Source of the DNA: an uncultured Eubacteriales bacterium
GTDB taxonomy: Bacteria; Bacillota; Clostridia; Peptostreptococcales; Anaerovoracaceae
DNA length: 45,680 bases
Assembly: GCA_902786355.1 (NCBI GenBank)
Contig: CADABZ010000036.1
Coordinates: 1-45,680 of the forward strand
Reading direction: 5' to 3'
Part shown: in pieces, positions 7,778-16,584 of the stretch
Layout: each line of letters opens with the position of its first letter
Position numbering within the stretch: position 1 is the stretch's first letter
Notes under the pieces: model-generated
The model's input: the letters and a program-made list of their open reading frames with translations, nothing else
What the model was told of the DNA's origin: nothing
Databases searched by the model: none
Program-made: the position numbers and the translations under genes

Positions 7778-10213
7778 ATGATCAGGACACTTAATAACGT
7801 CCTCAGGCAGGACAAAGAGAAATTAACTGTACCGAAGAACGTACAGGAGATCATACCCGTCAAAGCCATCTGGCCTGACGGGATTTTTCTTGTTGGAAAA
7901 AATAAGTACAGCAAGATGTATCAGTTCTCAGATATAAACTATGCTGTCGCGTCGAGAGAAGACAAGAAGGGCATGTTTCTTGGATACTCGGAACTGCTCA
8001 ATTCGATAGACCCGGGCTGCACTGCCAAGCTGACACTCAATAACCGAAATCTCAATATGCTGAATTTCGAAAGGCAGGTGCTGATCGAGATGAAGGGTGA
8101 CAGGCTGGATTTCTACCGTGCAGAGTACAACAGCATGCTTATAGGTAAAGCAACGAGTTCGAACTCGATCACGCAGGATAAGTACATCACCATCTCGGTC
8201 AACCGCAAGACGATCGAAGATGCCAGGTTATATTTTGCCCGCGTAGGCGCGGATCTTGCTGCGCACTTCTCGCGTCTGGGATCGAAATGCACAGAGCTTT
8301 CAGCTGTCGAGAGGCTGCGCATCATTCATGACTTCATGAGAGCCGGTGAGGAATCATTATTCCGCTTTGATCTGAATGATCATATGAAGCTGGGACATGA
8401 CTTCCGTGACTATGTCTGTCCTGACGGATATGAGAATCACAGCGATTACTTCATGATCGGAGACAGATACGGAAGAGCGCTGTTCCTCCGTGACTACGCC
8501 TCGTATATCTCGGACGACATGGTGGCTGAGCTTACCGGACTCAGCCGGAACATGATGATGTCTATAGACATCGTGCCGATCCCGACAGATGAGGCTGTGC
8601 GGGAGGTGGAGCAGAGGATGCTCGGTGTGGAAACCAATATTGCGAATTTCCAGAGACGCCAGAACATGAACAACAACTTCTCTGCTGTGGTTCCTTACGA
8701 TATGGAGCAGCAGAGAAAGGAGACCAGAGAGTTCCTTGATGACCTTATGACAAGAGACCAGAGAATGATGTTCGCTGTGCTTACTCTTGTGCATACGGCA
8801 GACACCAAGGAGCAGCTGGACAATGATACGGACGAGATTCTTACGATCGTCCGCAGGAAGCTGTGCCAGATGGCTGTACTGAAATATCAGCAGCTGGACG
8901 GGCTCAAAACAGCCATGCCGTTCGGAGTAAGGGAAATCGAAGCATTCCGCACACTGACTACCGAATCACTGGCCGTTTTCATGCCGTTCAGGGTACAGGA
9001 GGTGCACGACACTAACGGTATCTACTACGGTAATAACGTCATATCCGGAAATATGATCATCGCCGACAGAAGACAGCTTCTGAACGGCAATTCATTCATT
9101 CTGGGTGTACCTGGAGGCGGCAAATCCTTCATAACGAAACTGGAGATCGTGAGTCTCATGCTGTCGGGAAACGCGGACATAATCATTATCGATCCGGAGG
9201 CAGAATACGGACCGCTCGTCAATGCACTTGGCGGTTCTGTCATTAAGATTTCGGCGACATCGCCTAATCACATCAATGCGATGGATCTTTCCGGCAGTTA
9301 TGGCGAGACAGATCCGGTAGTCGAGAAATCTCAGTTCATACAGTCGCTGTGTGAGCAGATCATTGCCGGCCACAAGTTCCAGAAAGGACAGCTGTCCATC
9401 ATAGACCGCTGCACGGATCTTGTGTTCCGTGAGTACAAGGCGGCGGGGTTCCAGGGACGTAACCCGACCCTGATCGATTTCAGAGATGAACTGCTCAGGC
9501 AGCCTGAAAAGGAGGCGCACGAGCTGGCTCTCGAACTGGAGCTTTTCACAAAGGGATCGCTCAATACATTCGCTCAGCAGACCAATGTTGATACATCGAA
9601 CCGCTTGATCTGCTATGACATCCTTGAGCTCGGCGAGCAGCTCAGAGCTATTGGTATGCTCGTAATCCTCGATTCGATCCTGAACCGTATCACGAGCAAC
9701 AGACAGAAGGGCAGGCTTACATATGTTTTCATTGATGAGCTGTATCTGCTCTTCCTCCACGAATACTCCTCTCAGTTCTTATATAAGCTGTGGAAGCGTG
9801 TCAGGAAATATGGTGCATTCTGTACCGGGATCACGCAGAACGTTGCGGATCTCCTGCAGTCATATACGGCGAGGACGATGCTCAGCAACTCTGAATTCAT
9901 CATCATGCTCAATCAGGCTGCTACTGACAGGATCGAGCTGGCAAAGCTTCTGAATATCTCAAACGAGCAGCTCTCATATATTACCAATGTCGAAGCAGGG
10001 CATGGCCTTCTGAAGGTAGGATCCAGCCTTGTTCCGTTTGAGAACATCTTCCCGAAGAATACTCAGCTCTACCAGCTCATGACCTCGAAGCCTGGTGAAG
10101 GATACTTCGGCGGAAATGCAGGCGGCAGGGAGGAATTCCTCAGGAAGTATGAAGCAGTCACCAGGAGCAATTCGGAGTTCGGAGGGATGGTGTCGAAAAT
10201 CATAGATCAGTAG
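7778..10213 (+). CDS. VirB4-like conjugation ATPase
   Basis: The 811-residue cytoplasmic ATPase energises the type IV secretion channel. An N-terminal VirB4 domain is followed by the C-terminal RecA-like motor, with Walker A GVPGGGKSF near residue 443, an IIIIDPEAEYGPLV strand near 470, Walker B YVFIDELYLLF near 649 and a downstream GITQNVADLL motif. Length and motif order are normal for the family and there are no frame breaks. AAAGGAG sits upstream of ATG 7778. Confidence 0.93.
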   Translation: MIRTLNNVLRQDKEKLTVPKNVQEIIPVKAIWPDGIFLVGKNKYSKMYQFSDINYAVASREDKKGMFLGYSELLNSIDPGCTAKLTLNNRNLNMLNFERQVLIEMKGDRLDFYRAEYNSMLIGKATSSNSITQDKYITISVNRKTIEDARLYFARVGADLAAHFSRLGSKCTELSAVERLRIIHDFMRAGEESLFRFDLNDHMKLGHDFRDYVCPDGYENHSDYFMIGDRYGRALFLRDYASYISDDMVAELTGLSRNMMMSIDIVPIPTDEAVREVEQRMLGVETNIANFQRRQNMNNNFSAVVPYDMEQQRKETREFLDDLMTRDQRMMFAVLTLVHTADTKEQLDNDTDEILTIVRRKLCQMAVLKYQQLDGLKTAMPFGVREIEAFRTLTTESLAVFMPFRVQEVHDTNGIYYGNNVISGNMIIADRRQLLNGNSFILGVPGGGKSFITKLEIVSLMLSGNADIIIIDPEAEYGPLVNALGGSVIKISATSPNHINAMDLSGSYGETDPVVEKSQFIQSLCEQIIAGHKFQKGQLSIIDRCTDLVFREYKAAGFQGRNPTLIDFRDELLRQPEKEAHELALELELFTKGSLNTFAQQTNVDTSNRLICYDILELGEQLRAIGMLVILDSILNRITSNRQKGRLTYVFIDELYLLFLHEYSSQFLYKLWKRVRKYGAFCTGITQNVADLLQSYTARTMLSNSEFIIMLNQAATDRIELAKLLNISNEQLSYITNVEAGHGLLKVGSSLVPFENIFPKNTQLYQLMTSKPGEGYFGGNAGGREEFLRKYEAVTRSNSEFGGMVSKIIDQ

Positions 10214-10243
10214 ACATAAGGACTGAAGGAAGGAGGGATAGGG

Positions 10244-11950
10244 ATGGCGGACATTAAAACAAGAGAACTGGTAACGGGTACGATCAAGACCCTGGACAGA
10301 TCGGTTAGCTCGATACACCGGATAAAGGATGACATCGTTCGTACGAAGTCCGATGAGATTCGGGGAAGCGATGACGACGGATCCGCAGAAGCATATGCAC
10401 AGGATACCGCAGAACATTATGTCGGCAGTGGCGCGATGCTCGCAGCAGATTTCAGTATGGAGATGGCGGTTCACAGCAGCCGGAAACCGCCATCTGATCC
10501 TGATGTGCCTCCTGATAAAGATGATCAGATCCGGCAGGCATTCAGGGAAGAGGGTGCTAAAGCGATTCGTGAAAGACAGAACAGAGCGAAGATGGCAGAT
10601 GCCGAAGTGATCGGAAACAATGAAGAATTACGAGATGAAGGACGCATCCTGCAGAACAAAGGGCAGATCGCACGTAAACGCAGGAGATCTCCGATATCTG
10701 CAGCTGACCAGGAGGCTGCCTTTCAGAGACAAAGAGAATATGGTCGCAGGAAGCTCATCTTCGAGAAGAGGAATGGAGGAAGACCGTTTTTCTCGGGTAA
10801 GAGGATTGTATACAAAGATGGTAAGATTGCTGAAGGGATCTCCAGGTTTCTTAAGGATCTGCTGGAAGGAACAAAAGTGTTGATCGCCTCGCTTTCTGCA
10901 GGCGGTGCTGCCGCGCTCCTGATAGTAGTCATAATGGTGTTATTCGGAGCAGCTCTGACGATGACTGATGATGGAAACAGGATCGTTGGCATAGGCGATG
11001 AAGCAATCGTGGAAGTTGCTAGAGCAGAACTGGGTAATAAAGGCGGTGAGAAGTACTGGAAGTGGTATGGGTTCAGCAGCCGTGTTGACTGGTGTGCGAT
11101 CTTCTGCTCGTGGTGCGCAGACCAGTGCGGATATATAGAAGCAGGGACGTTGCCAAAATTCTCAGTCGTAGGCGATGGTGCAAACTGGTTTAGAAATCGG
11201 CACCGGTGGGCGGGCAGAGGCTACTCCCCACGACCCGGAGATTTCATTTTCTTCGATTATCAGCAGAACGGAGAGCTCGATCATGTTGGTATCGTTGAAA
11301 ACTGTGATGGTAAGACAGTTACAACAATAGAGGGGAACAGCGGAGATGCCTGCAAGAGACAGTCGTATATAGTTGGAAGCAGTTCTATAGCAGGCTATGG
11401 ATTGTCCGTATCTATGACTTCCATGACTTTTGAAAAAGCATGTGCCTGGGCAGAGAAAATCGCTGAAGACGGCAGTTATCACTATGTCGTGTACAGTGAT
11501 GACCCTAAGACACAGGAGTGCCCGGTGTGCAACAATCATCCTGAAGGACGATATCGCGGATGGAATTGTATCGGATTCGCTTTTGCCTGCTGGAGACATG
11601 GGGCTGGTATAAATTGTAAATGCAGCTGTGATGTAATCAACAACGCAGGATGGGATTATCTGCTGACCTGCGCTTCAGATGCTGAAGCTTCTCAATTTGC
11701 GTCGAAGCAAATAGGGGTGCCATGTAAAGTGATACGAAATTGCGGTAAGGCAATACCTGTCAGCAGACTGAAACAGGGAGACATCCTGACCATGTATGAA
11801 GGCGAGACGAGTTATCACACTATTTTCTATGAAGGAAATGGGAAATACGCCGATTGTACGAGCGGCAGAGGTAATAATATAAGGGCGGGTAACTCATTGT
11901 CCCAGTCAGATCAGGCAGATATAAAAATCGCGATAAGATATGGGGGATGA
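10244..11950 (+). CDS. Membrane-anchored double-domain cell-wall hydrolase (CHAP/NlpC-like)
   Basis: The 568-residue protein has a charged cytoplasmic N-terminus, one membrane helix near 215-240 and an extracellular half. The first hydrolase domain (about 255-390) has DWCAIFCSWCADQCGY with a nucleophile Cys and LDHVGIVEN with the His, as in CHAP amidases. A second, Cys-rich domain (about 395-568) carries GWNCIGFAFACWRHG and YHTIFYEGNGKYADC and looks like another papain-fold peptidase. Equivalent VirB1-like proteins open peptidoglycan for the mating channel. It is the last transfer gene before a strong terminator. The two-domain arrangement is clear; activity of the second domain is an inference. 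Confidence 0.8.
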   Translation: MADIKTRELVTGTIKTLDRSVSSIHRIKDDIVRTKSDEIRGSDDDGSAEAYAQDTAEHYVGSGAMLAADFSMEMAVHSSRKPPSDPDVPPDKDDQIRQAFREEGAKAIRERQNRAKMADAEVIGNNEELRDEGRILQNKGQIARKRRRSPISAADQEAAFQRQREYGRRKLIFEKRNGGRPFFSGKRIVYKDGKIAEGISRFLKDLLEGTKVLIASLSAGGAAALLIVVIMVLFGAALTMTDDGNRIVGIGDEAIVEVARAELGNKGGEKYWKWYGFSSRVDWCAIFCSWCADQCGYIEAGTLPKFSVVGDGANWFRNRHRWAGRGYSPRPGDFIFFDYQQNGELDHVGIVENCDGKTVTTIEGNSGDACKRQSYIVGSSSIAGYGLSVSMTSMTFEKACAWAEKIAEDGSYHYVVYSDDPKTQECPVCNNHPEGRYRGWNCIGFAFACWRHGAGINCKCSCDVINNAGWDYLLTCASDAEASQFASKQIGVPCKVIRNCGKAIPVSRLKQGDILTMYEGETSYHTIFYEGNGKYADCTSGRGNNIRAGNSLSQSDQADIKIAIRYGG

Positions 11951-11976
11951 TTACGTCGTTATCTGATATAAGTACC

Positions 11977-12025
11977 ACCGAGGCTAAAGTGCAATAGTAC
12001 ACTTTCAGCCTCGGTTTCTTTTTTT
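11977..12025 (+). terminator. Strong Rho-independent terminator of the transfer operon
   Basis: A 15-bp stem (ACCGAGGCTAAAGTG at 11977-11991 with CACTTTCAGCCTCGGT ending 12015, one bulge) encloses an 8-nt loop and is followed by TTCTTTTTTT. It closes the + strand transfer operon. The T-tract overlaps the end of a minus-strand frame. Confidence 0.92.
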
Positions 12026-12345
12026 ACAAGAACTTCACAAGACGTTGTTCCTCACAGATAGAAATGCTGAGTTTTTTTATTCCCTTCTTATCAAATCTTA
12101 TGGAGACGATATCCTTGTCAACATTTATGATTTGTCCGGCTCCAAACATGTAGTGGAAAACCCGAGTTCCAATCCTATATTGGGATGCATTGCCTGTTTT
12201 CCCGGTTACAGAACTCTTCGGCTTTTCAGATGTCTTGTTCTTGCCAGAAGAGTGCTTAGGATTCTGTTGCTATATCTTTCAGAGTCATAGGCTCTGGAAA
12301 GCGCGTATTGAATTTCTCATAAAGCTCATTCGTGATTTCCACCAT
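12024..12345 (-). pseudogene. Frameshifted small gene with UvrD/PcrA-tail-like domain
   Basis: On the minus strand an ATG at 12345 (GGAGAAG just upstream) opens MVEITNELYEKFNTRFPEP... and stops at 12256. The next frame then continues (PKHSSGKNKTSEKPKSS...) to a stop at 12024, with GTRVFHYMFGAGQIINVDK and IRFDKKGIKKL. This matches the small barrel at the C-terminus of UvrD/PcrA helicases (family pattern V.H..FG.G.V......I.F...G.K.L). The span is not a multiple of three, so one base has probably been lost or gained. The intact form would have been ~107 residues. Confidence 0.5.
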
Positions 12346-12469
12346 AACTTCTCCGGTTTATCTGGCTATAGTTTCCCGGCTATCGCAGAGTGTCCGCCTC
12401 TGTGGCTATTATCTCAGACGTAAAGACCAACCTTCAAGAACTGCAGACTTCATCCCGAGTCATTCACTC

Positions 12470-12790
12470 TTATATCTCTTTTATGTCGTAGATCATCGAT
12501 TCATTCTTCATGTGCAGCCTTCTGGCAGGTGTTGCTCTGAACTTGTATCCGTCCTGTTCGAAAATGACACTGCCATCGCTTTCGTGGCTAATATTGGAGA
12601 TATTCCAGCACTCGCCAATCAACATATTCCATGTTTCGCCACCGGCATAAGTAAATATCACTTCTTCAAGGACATCATCCTCAATGACATAGTGAGTTTC
12701 ATCCGGAAACAGTCCGGTCGTGTTTTGTCCTAAGACATAATCCCATGCAAACGTGCCGGGGCCTTCATCATTGAAGTCTCTGAAACTCAT
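12470..12790 (-). CDS. Hypothetical 106-residue acidic protein
   Basis: The minus-strand ORF has a GGGAGA site 6-8 nt before ATG 12790. The product is acidic and aromatic-rich (TWNMLIGECWNISNISHE near the middle), with a beta-rich composition and no membrane segment. I recognise no family. It lies between the YdbC gene and the frameshifted UvrD-tail gene, on the same strand, in what looks like a decayed minus-strand operon. Confidence 0.45.
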   Translation of the reverse strand: MSFRDFNDEGPGTFAWDYVLGQNTTGLFPDETHYVIEDDVLEEVIFTYAGGETWNMLIGECWNISNISHESDGSVIFEQDGYKFRATPARRLHMKNESMIYDIKEI

Positions 12791-12835
12791 TCTCTGCTCT
12801 CCCTGCCACTCACTCTATCCTTCTGTAAGATATGA

Positions 12836-13087
12836 TTATTCTTTCTCACCATCAAGAAACTCAATCTCAGCATCTATTAGAGCCTTCAGCACTCTTAGTT
12901 CTTCCTCCGAAAGAGTTATTCCTTTGCCCATCTTCTCGTAATCCGGGCTCCATGTGCGTATATCATATTTAGGGTCATTCCCATCCCAACTGACCCTTGT
13001 CAGCTGTTTATTCCAACCCTTTGTGCCTTCGGATATTGTACCGAGTACATTCAGGATCTCAAATCTCACTTCTCTTTCTCTTGCCAT
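12836..13087 (-). CDS. ydbC: YdbC-like PC4 (transcriptional coactivator p15) family protein
   Basis: The 83-residue protein has the whole YdbC pattern: an N-terminal EREVRFEIL strand, SEGTKGWNKQLTRVSWDG, KYDIRTWSPDYEKMGKGITL and a helical tail. PC4-like proteins are dimers that bind single-stranded DNA with a curved beta sheet. Start ATG 13087 (MAREREVRF) is preferred over the GTG at 13096 because of the AAGGTGA site just upstream and family length. Its ribosome-binding site overlaps the stop of the SNF2 remnant, so the pair was once an operon. Confidence 0.85.
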   Translation of the reverse strand: MAREREVRFEILNVLGTISEGTKGWNKQLTRVSWDGNDPKYDIRTWSPDYEKMGKGITLSEEELRVLKALIDAEIEFLDGEKE

Positions 13088-13092
13088 TTCTA

Positions 13093-14714
13093 TCACCTTC
13101 GTATCATTACTCTGTATGCCGGTTTCCCATTTGTAGCCATTGCCCCGCGCGATTCATATGCATATGAAACGCCATACTCATTAAAAATTCTTTCCAGATT
13201 AGTCTCATATGTAGTGACTGCAACACCGCCTGTTTTAAGCCATGACTGTATAGCGAGATTCCTGCCAGCACCATGGATCTTTGTGACATTAAGCTTGCTG
13301 TGTTTACGCACCTCTCTGCACCAGTTGGATAATACGCTTGCCGGACAGATCACAAGAAAGTGAGTGGCTCCTGTATTTCTAAGAGACACCATAGTTGCTA
13401 TAGCCTGGATAGTTTTCCCAAGCCCCATCTCATCACCAAGCAGCACCTTCTCCTGATGAAGTGTGTATTTTACCCCGAGCTCCTGGTATGGTCTAAGCGT
13501 ACAAAGCAGTCCATCCGGAAAGAATGTTTCTTCCTGTATTGCTATTGCGAGCTCTTCCGGAAGACCATAATAAGAATCACCGCCTCCGAGTATTCCCGGG
13601 ATGATGCTTTCCAATATATTGTAATAAACGATAGGGCTTTCCCTGAAATCTGCCCACGCCTGATCTGCCGTGTATATTATCTGCTTATTGATTGCCTGCC
13701 TTGCTTCTTTAAGCGCAGATTCATACTTACCGGAATGCACCGCCTGAAGATATTTAACCGAGGAACTCGCATATCTTTTTTCATCATCACTAAAGAATAA
13801 CCATTCCGTGCCATTGCCTATTCTATGGAGTATGCCTGCAGCTTTTTTTACTTTGTCACCATACTCAAGGTTCAGGGAATCAACTTTATCTATACAATCC
13901 TTTATGCTTCTATATGAACACAGTGCCTGGACAAGGCCTGTTGATTCTTTGTTTCTGTCATCTGCATTCAGCCGGATCCTGGCTTCAGACTGTGATGTCT
14001 TCAGAAATCTGTCAACGATCCGCTTCATCTGGAATGCGGAGTCCTCGCTTATCCCTCTTATGGAAGCAAGCTGATATACTGATGCAGCATAAAGATCCGC
14101 CATGGTGTCATATCCATAGTCATGCAACACCTTTACCCGTATCCCTCCGGCTCCCTGGTGATTCACCTCTTCTACCGGTACTTCCTCAAGTATGCGAAGG
14201 GCTTCTTTTGCCGCACAGAGATCTGCTGCCTTTTTTACCAGACTTTTCTTCTCCTCGATTTTGTCACTGAGGTTCGTTGATAGCTTGTCTATTTCATCCT
14301 GCTTTTGAAGAGTGGCAGCAAGTACCCTGATCGGCTTCTGTTCCAATTGAGCCGAGCCGGAAACAACAGAGTAGAACAACGACCTGTAGAATTTCAGATT
14401 GGTTCGAAGATCGTTATATGCTTCATCGAAGGATGGTGTGAGTGAAGAACTGTTTGTTAATTCAATCATTCTCGTCGCTTCATTTACAGCATTCACATAT
14501 TCGCTGCTAAGCATGGCCATCAGCTTTTCATATGCCTGGATCGCAGCATTCTGATTGTCAAATGATGAGAAGATCCACCGCAAAGCACCTGTGGCCGGCT
14601 TCAGTGCGGCAAGATTTTCCTCTATGTCATTTTTGTATTTTTCCAGCACTTTTTTACAGGCATTATTGGCGATCTCGAATTGTTTGCATCTAAACAACTG
14701 GACAATCAGATCCT
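13093..14714 (-). pseudogene. SNF2-family helicase remnant, truncated at both ends
   Basis: The minus-strand frame encodes ~540 residues: a long helical N-terminal region, a helix-hairpin-helix-like stretch (LHDYGYDTMADLYAASVYQL), then SNF2 motif I (LLGDEMGLGKTIQAIATMV) and Ia (LVICPASVLSNWCREV) up to VAVTTYETNLERI. Motif II (DEAH) and the whole second RecA domain are missing; the frame runs instead into an unrelated ~30-residue end (ESRGAMATNGKPAYRVMIRR). The native N-terminus is also gone: upstream of 14714 the open frame is only antisense of a NucS-like fragment. It is probably non-functional as a remodeller. Confidence 0.7.
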
Positions 14715-14857
14715 GAAGCATAAGGCAAATGGTAAAAAGGTATATGGCATCATATGTCTGAACGCTCCGGGCAAATCGCTGGTCGAAGCCGTTCGCAAGG
14801 ATGACCGGATGAAACAGCGAGATCCGATGATAATCACGGAAAAGCACATGTTATAGA
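14715..14857 (+). pseudogene. 3' fragment of a NucS/DUF91-like nuclease gene
   Basis: From GAAGCATAAG at 14715 the sequence is nearly identical to 28711-28825, the end of the nuclease gene there, and encodes its last ~38 codons (KVYGIICLNAPGKSLVEAV) to TAG 14857. An in-frame insertion of 9 codons (QRDPMIITE) before the final KHML separates the two alleles. The catalytic part is absent, cut off by the junction with the SNF2 remnant. Confidence 0.8.
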
Positions 14858-14858
14858 T

Positions 14859-15006
14859 TGTCAAGTAGAATTGACCCACTTTTACGTTCTGTTTTGACCC
14901 ACCTTAGTATCTCAGAATGAGATTTCTAAGGCGGGTCATTTCTATCTGTCAATCCTGATATTTACACACTGAATTGACCCACCTTGTTAATGAGTTATTA
15001 TCCTGT
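14859..15006. mobile_element. IS21-type terminal remnant with TTGACCCAC repeats
   Basis: The non-coding stretch starts TGTCAAGTAG and holds TTGACCCAC copies at 14871-14879, 14894-14903 and 14974-14983, plus an inverted GCGGGTCA at 14931. Multiple subterminal repeats after a TG end are characteristic of IS21-family ends. No transposase belongs to it here, so it is a solo end. Confidence 0.5.
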
Positions 15007-15162
15007 AGCCGTCCTGTGAGAGCGACGTCCGGTCAATCAGGATAGTACGGCTTGAACCATCTAATGTTATGTATCTGCTGAGTGAGCAGCCGATCGTTGA
15101 TCAGTTCGTTGACAAGCTTTTCCATAGCTATTTTTCTCGTGTCTATACTTCCTATGCTATAC
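15007..15162. repeat. Left copy of ~156-bp direct repeat
   Basis: From AGCCGTCCTGTGAGAGCG to CCTATGCTATAC, nearly identical (a few substitutions and a 2-bp indel) to 29083-29240 in the same orientation. Its minus strand contains MEKLVNELINDRLLTQQIHN... to a stop near 15033, which may be the tail of an older gene. Homology ends exactly where the IS21 terminus begins, so the IS probably inserted at this point. Confidence 0.85.
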
Positions 15163-15307
15163 TGATTATTCTTGTCAATTTGGGACAGGGTTCTCGTAAC
15201 TCGCGGACAGAGTTCTGCTAATATACGGACTCCATTCCTGAAACATCCGGACAAGAGTCCTCTCCCAAATTTGCAAGCTGGTTTCTTCAGTTGTGGTTGT
15301 TAATATA

Positions 15308-16075
15308 TCATGCCGAAGGCATGCTGTCATCAGCCGCAGGCTGATGCTCAATGGTCTTTCTTCTCGATGGACCTTTAGCATCGATCCTGTAAGCATTGCG
15401 TACAAGCCGATCCATGATCGCGTCAGAGACGGTTGCATCCTTGAAGACTGACGGCCAGTCCTTTACCGGCAGCTGCGCCGAGATCGCTGTAGACTTGCAT
15501 GCATGATGTCTCTCTTCTATGACCTCGAGAAGATCATGTGACAGAGCCAGATCTATCTGCTTCAGGCCGAAGTCGTCGAGGATCAGGAGATCCGGCTTGG
15601 TCATATTTACGAGAAGCTTGTTGTAAGAGCCGTCGCCGCGCCCTATCGACAGATCTGTCAGCATCCGTGGGACTCTGAAGCATCTTACCTCATGTCCGCG
15701 CATGCAGGCTTCTCTTCCGAAAGCTGAGAGCAGATATGTCTTACCTACACCGGTAGCTCCTGTGACGATCAGATTAGATCCGTTCGTGATCCAGCTGCAG
15801 TCTGAAAGCTGCATGATCAATGGTTTCGGCAGCCTGCGTTTCTCATCGAAGTCGATGTTGGCAAGCGATGCCGAAGGATCTCTGAGTTCAGCTTTCTTGA
15901 GTAGCCGGTTGATCCTGGATGTATGACGTGCGTCGACCTGAGCGGTGACGATCATGGCGAATCTGTCATCGAACGGCAGGTCGCCCATCGCAGGGAGCTC
16001 TATCTGCCTCAGGTATTCCTGGCGCATAGCTCTCAGGCGAAGTTCAGTTAGTTGTTCTGCGGTCTGGTAGTTCAT
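15308..16075 (-). CDS. istB: IS21-family helper ATPase IstB
   Basis: This AAA+ ATPase is the DnaC-like target-selection partner of the IstA transposase. The protein has the IstB N-terminal helical region, Walker A GATGVGKT (near residue 105-112 from this start) and Walker B LLILDDFGL, and normal family length (255 residues). ATG 16075 is chosen over 16099 because AAGGAGGT lies 7 nt before it. The istA remnant ends just upstream, the standard IS21 order. Confidence 0.9.
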   Translation of the reverse strand: MNYQTAEQLTELRLRAMRQEYLRQIELPAMGDLPFDDRFAMIVTAQVDARHTSRINRLLKKAELRDPSASLANIDFDEKRRLPKPLIMQLSDCSWITNGSNLIVTGATGVGKTYLLSAFGREACMRGHEVRCFRVPRMLTDLSIGRGDGSYNKLLVNMTKPDLLILDDFGLKQIDLALSHDLLEVIEERHHACKSTAISAQLPVKDWPSVFKDATVSDAIMDRLVRNAYRIDAKGPSRRKTIEHQPAADDSMPSA

Positions 16076-16089
16076 GATGTGGTACCTCC

Positions 16090-16419
16090 TTATGACCATT
16101 CTCCGGTGCGGAGATTGTCATGTTCAGGAGTAGGCGTATCCGCATCGGAATCCAGAGTAAGGACAGGAGTAAGTTCCTGACCGTTCTTGAGGATATTCCT
16201 TAAAGTCGTGTAATTCACGGAATTAAGGGAAATAGCCTTATTGCAAGCGAGATCAACTCTCTCATTGCCGTATTTTTTACTGAAGCCTATGATGCTTTGG
16301 CAGGATTTGTAAGCCTGCTCTTCGAAATCTACGTTCTCGAATAGTGCGTCAACGAACTGAGCTGTGTGTATGCCAATAGCATTAGCAATGCTTCTGTAGG
16401 GGTAGAATATTATGAGCAC
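16090..16419 (-). pseudogene. istA: IstA transposase, C-terminal remnant
   Basis: About 90 recognisable residues of the IstA C-terminus remain (HTAQFVDALFENVDFEEQAY, SCQSIIGFSKKYGNERVDLA, YTTLRNILKNGQEL). The HTH and DDE catalytic domains are gone: the frame degenerates near 16400 and the next 150 bp lead into the LysR gene. The deletion presumably accompanied placement of the cargo cluster. Confidence 0.8.
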
Positions 16420-16584
16420 TATATCTGTTTCATCAGATTTCCAGACCTTTTGCGTAAAATACTGCTCTTCATTATTTTTCAGTGTTTTCTGTGCCTCCTT
16501 ATAAGAGAATTCAATACATCGTCGACGATCTCTCTAAGTATATCTGTAAGATAGACCTGTCAAAAAAAGCAGGATGGCCGTTGC

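Larger units (their letters stand above)
15163..16419 (-). mobile_element. IS21-family insertion sequence, 5' part deleted
   Basis: The element has an intact istB and a truncated istA on the minus strand. The end at 15163 (TGATTATTC) is followed by spaced repeats GGGACAGGGTTC (~15181), CGGACAGAGTTC (~15204) and CGGACAAGAGTCC (~15249), typical multiple subterminal repeats. The other end and most of istA are missing, so it cannot transpose alone. Confidence 0.75.

Noticed and set aside
13093-14847. A 584-residue helicase starting at 14,847
   Set aside because: Its first ~44 codons are antisense of the nuclease 3' fragment (14715-14857) and the SNF2 motifs stop before motif II. It was treated as a remnant ending at 14,714.
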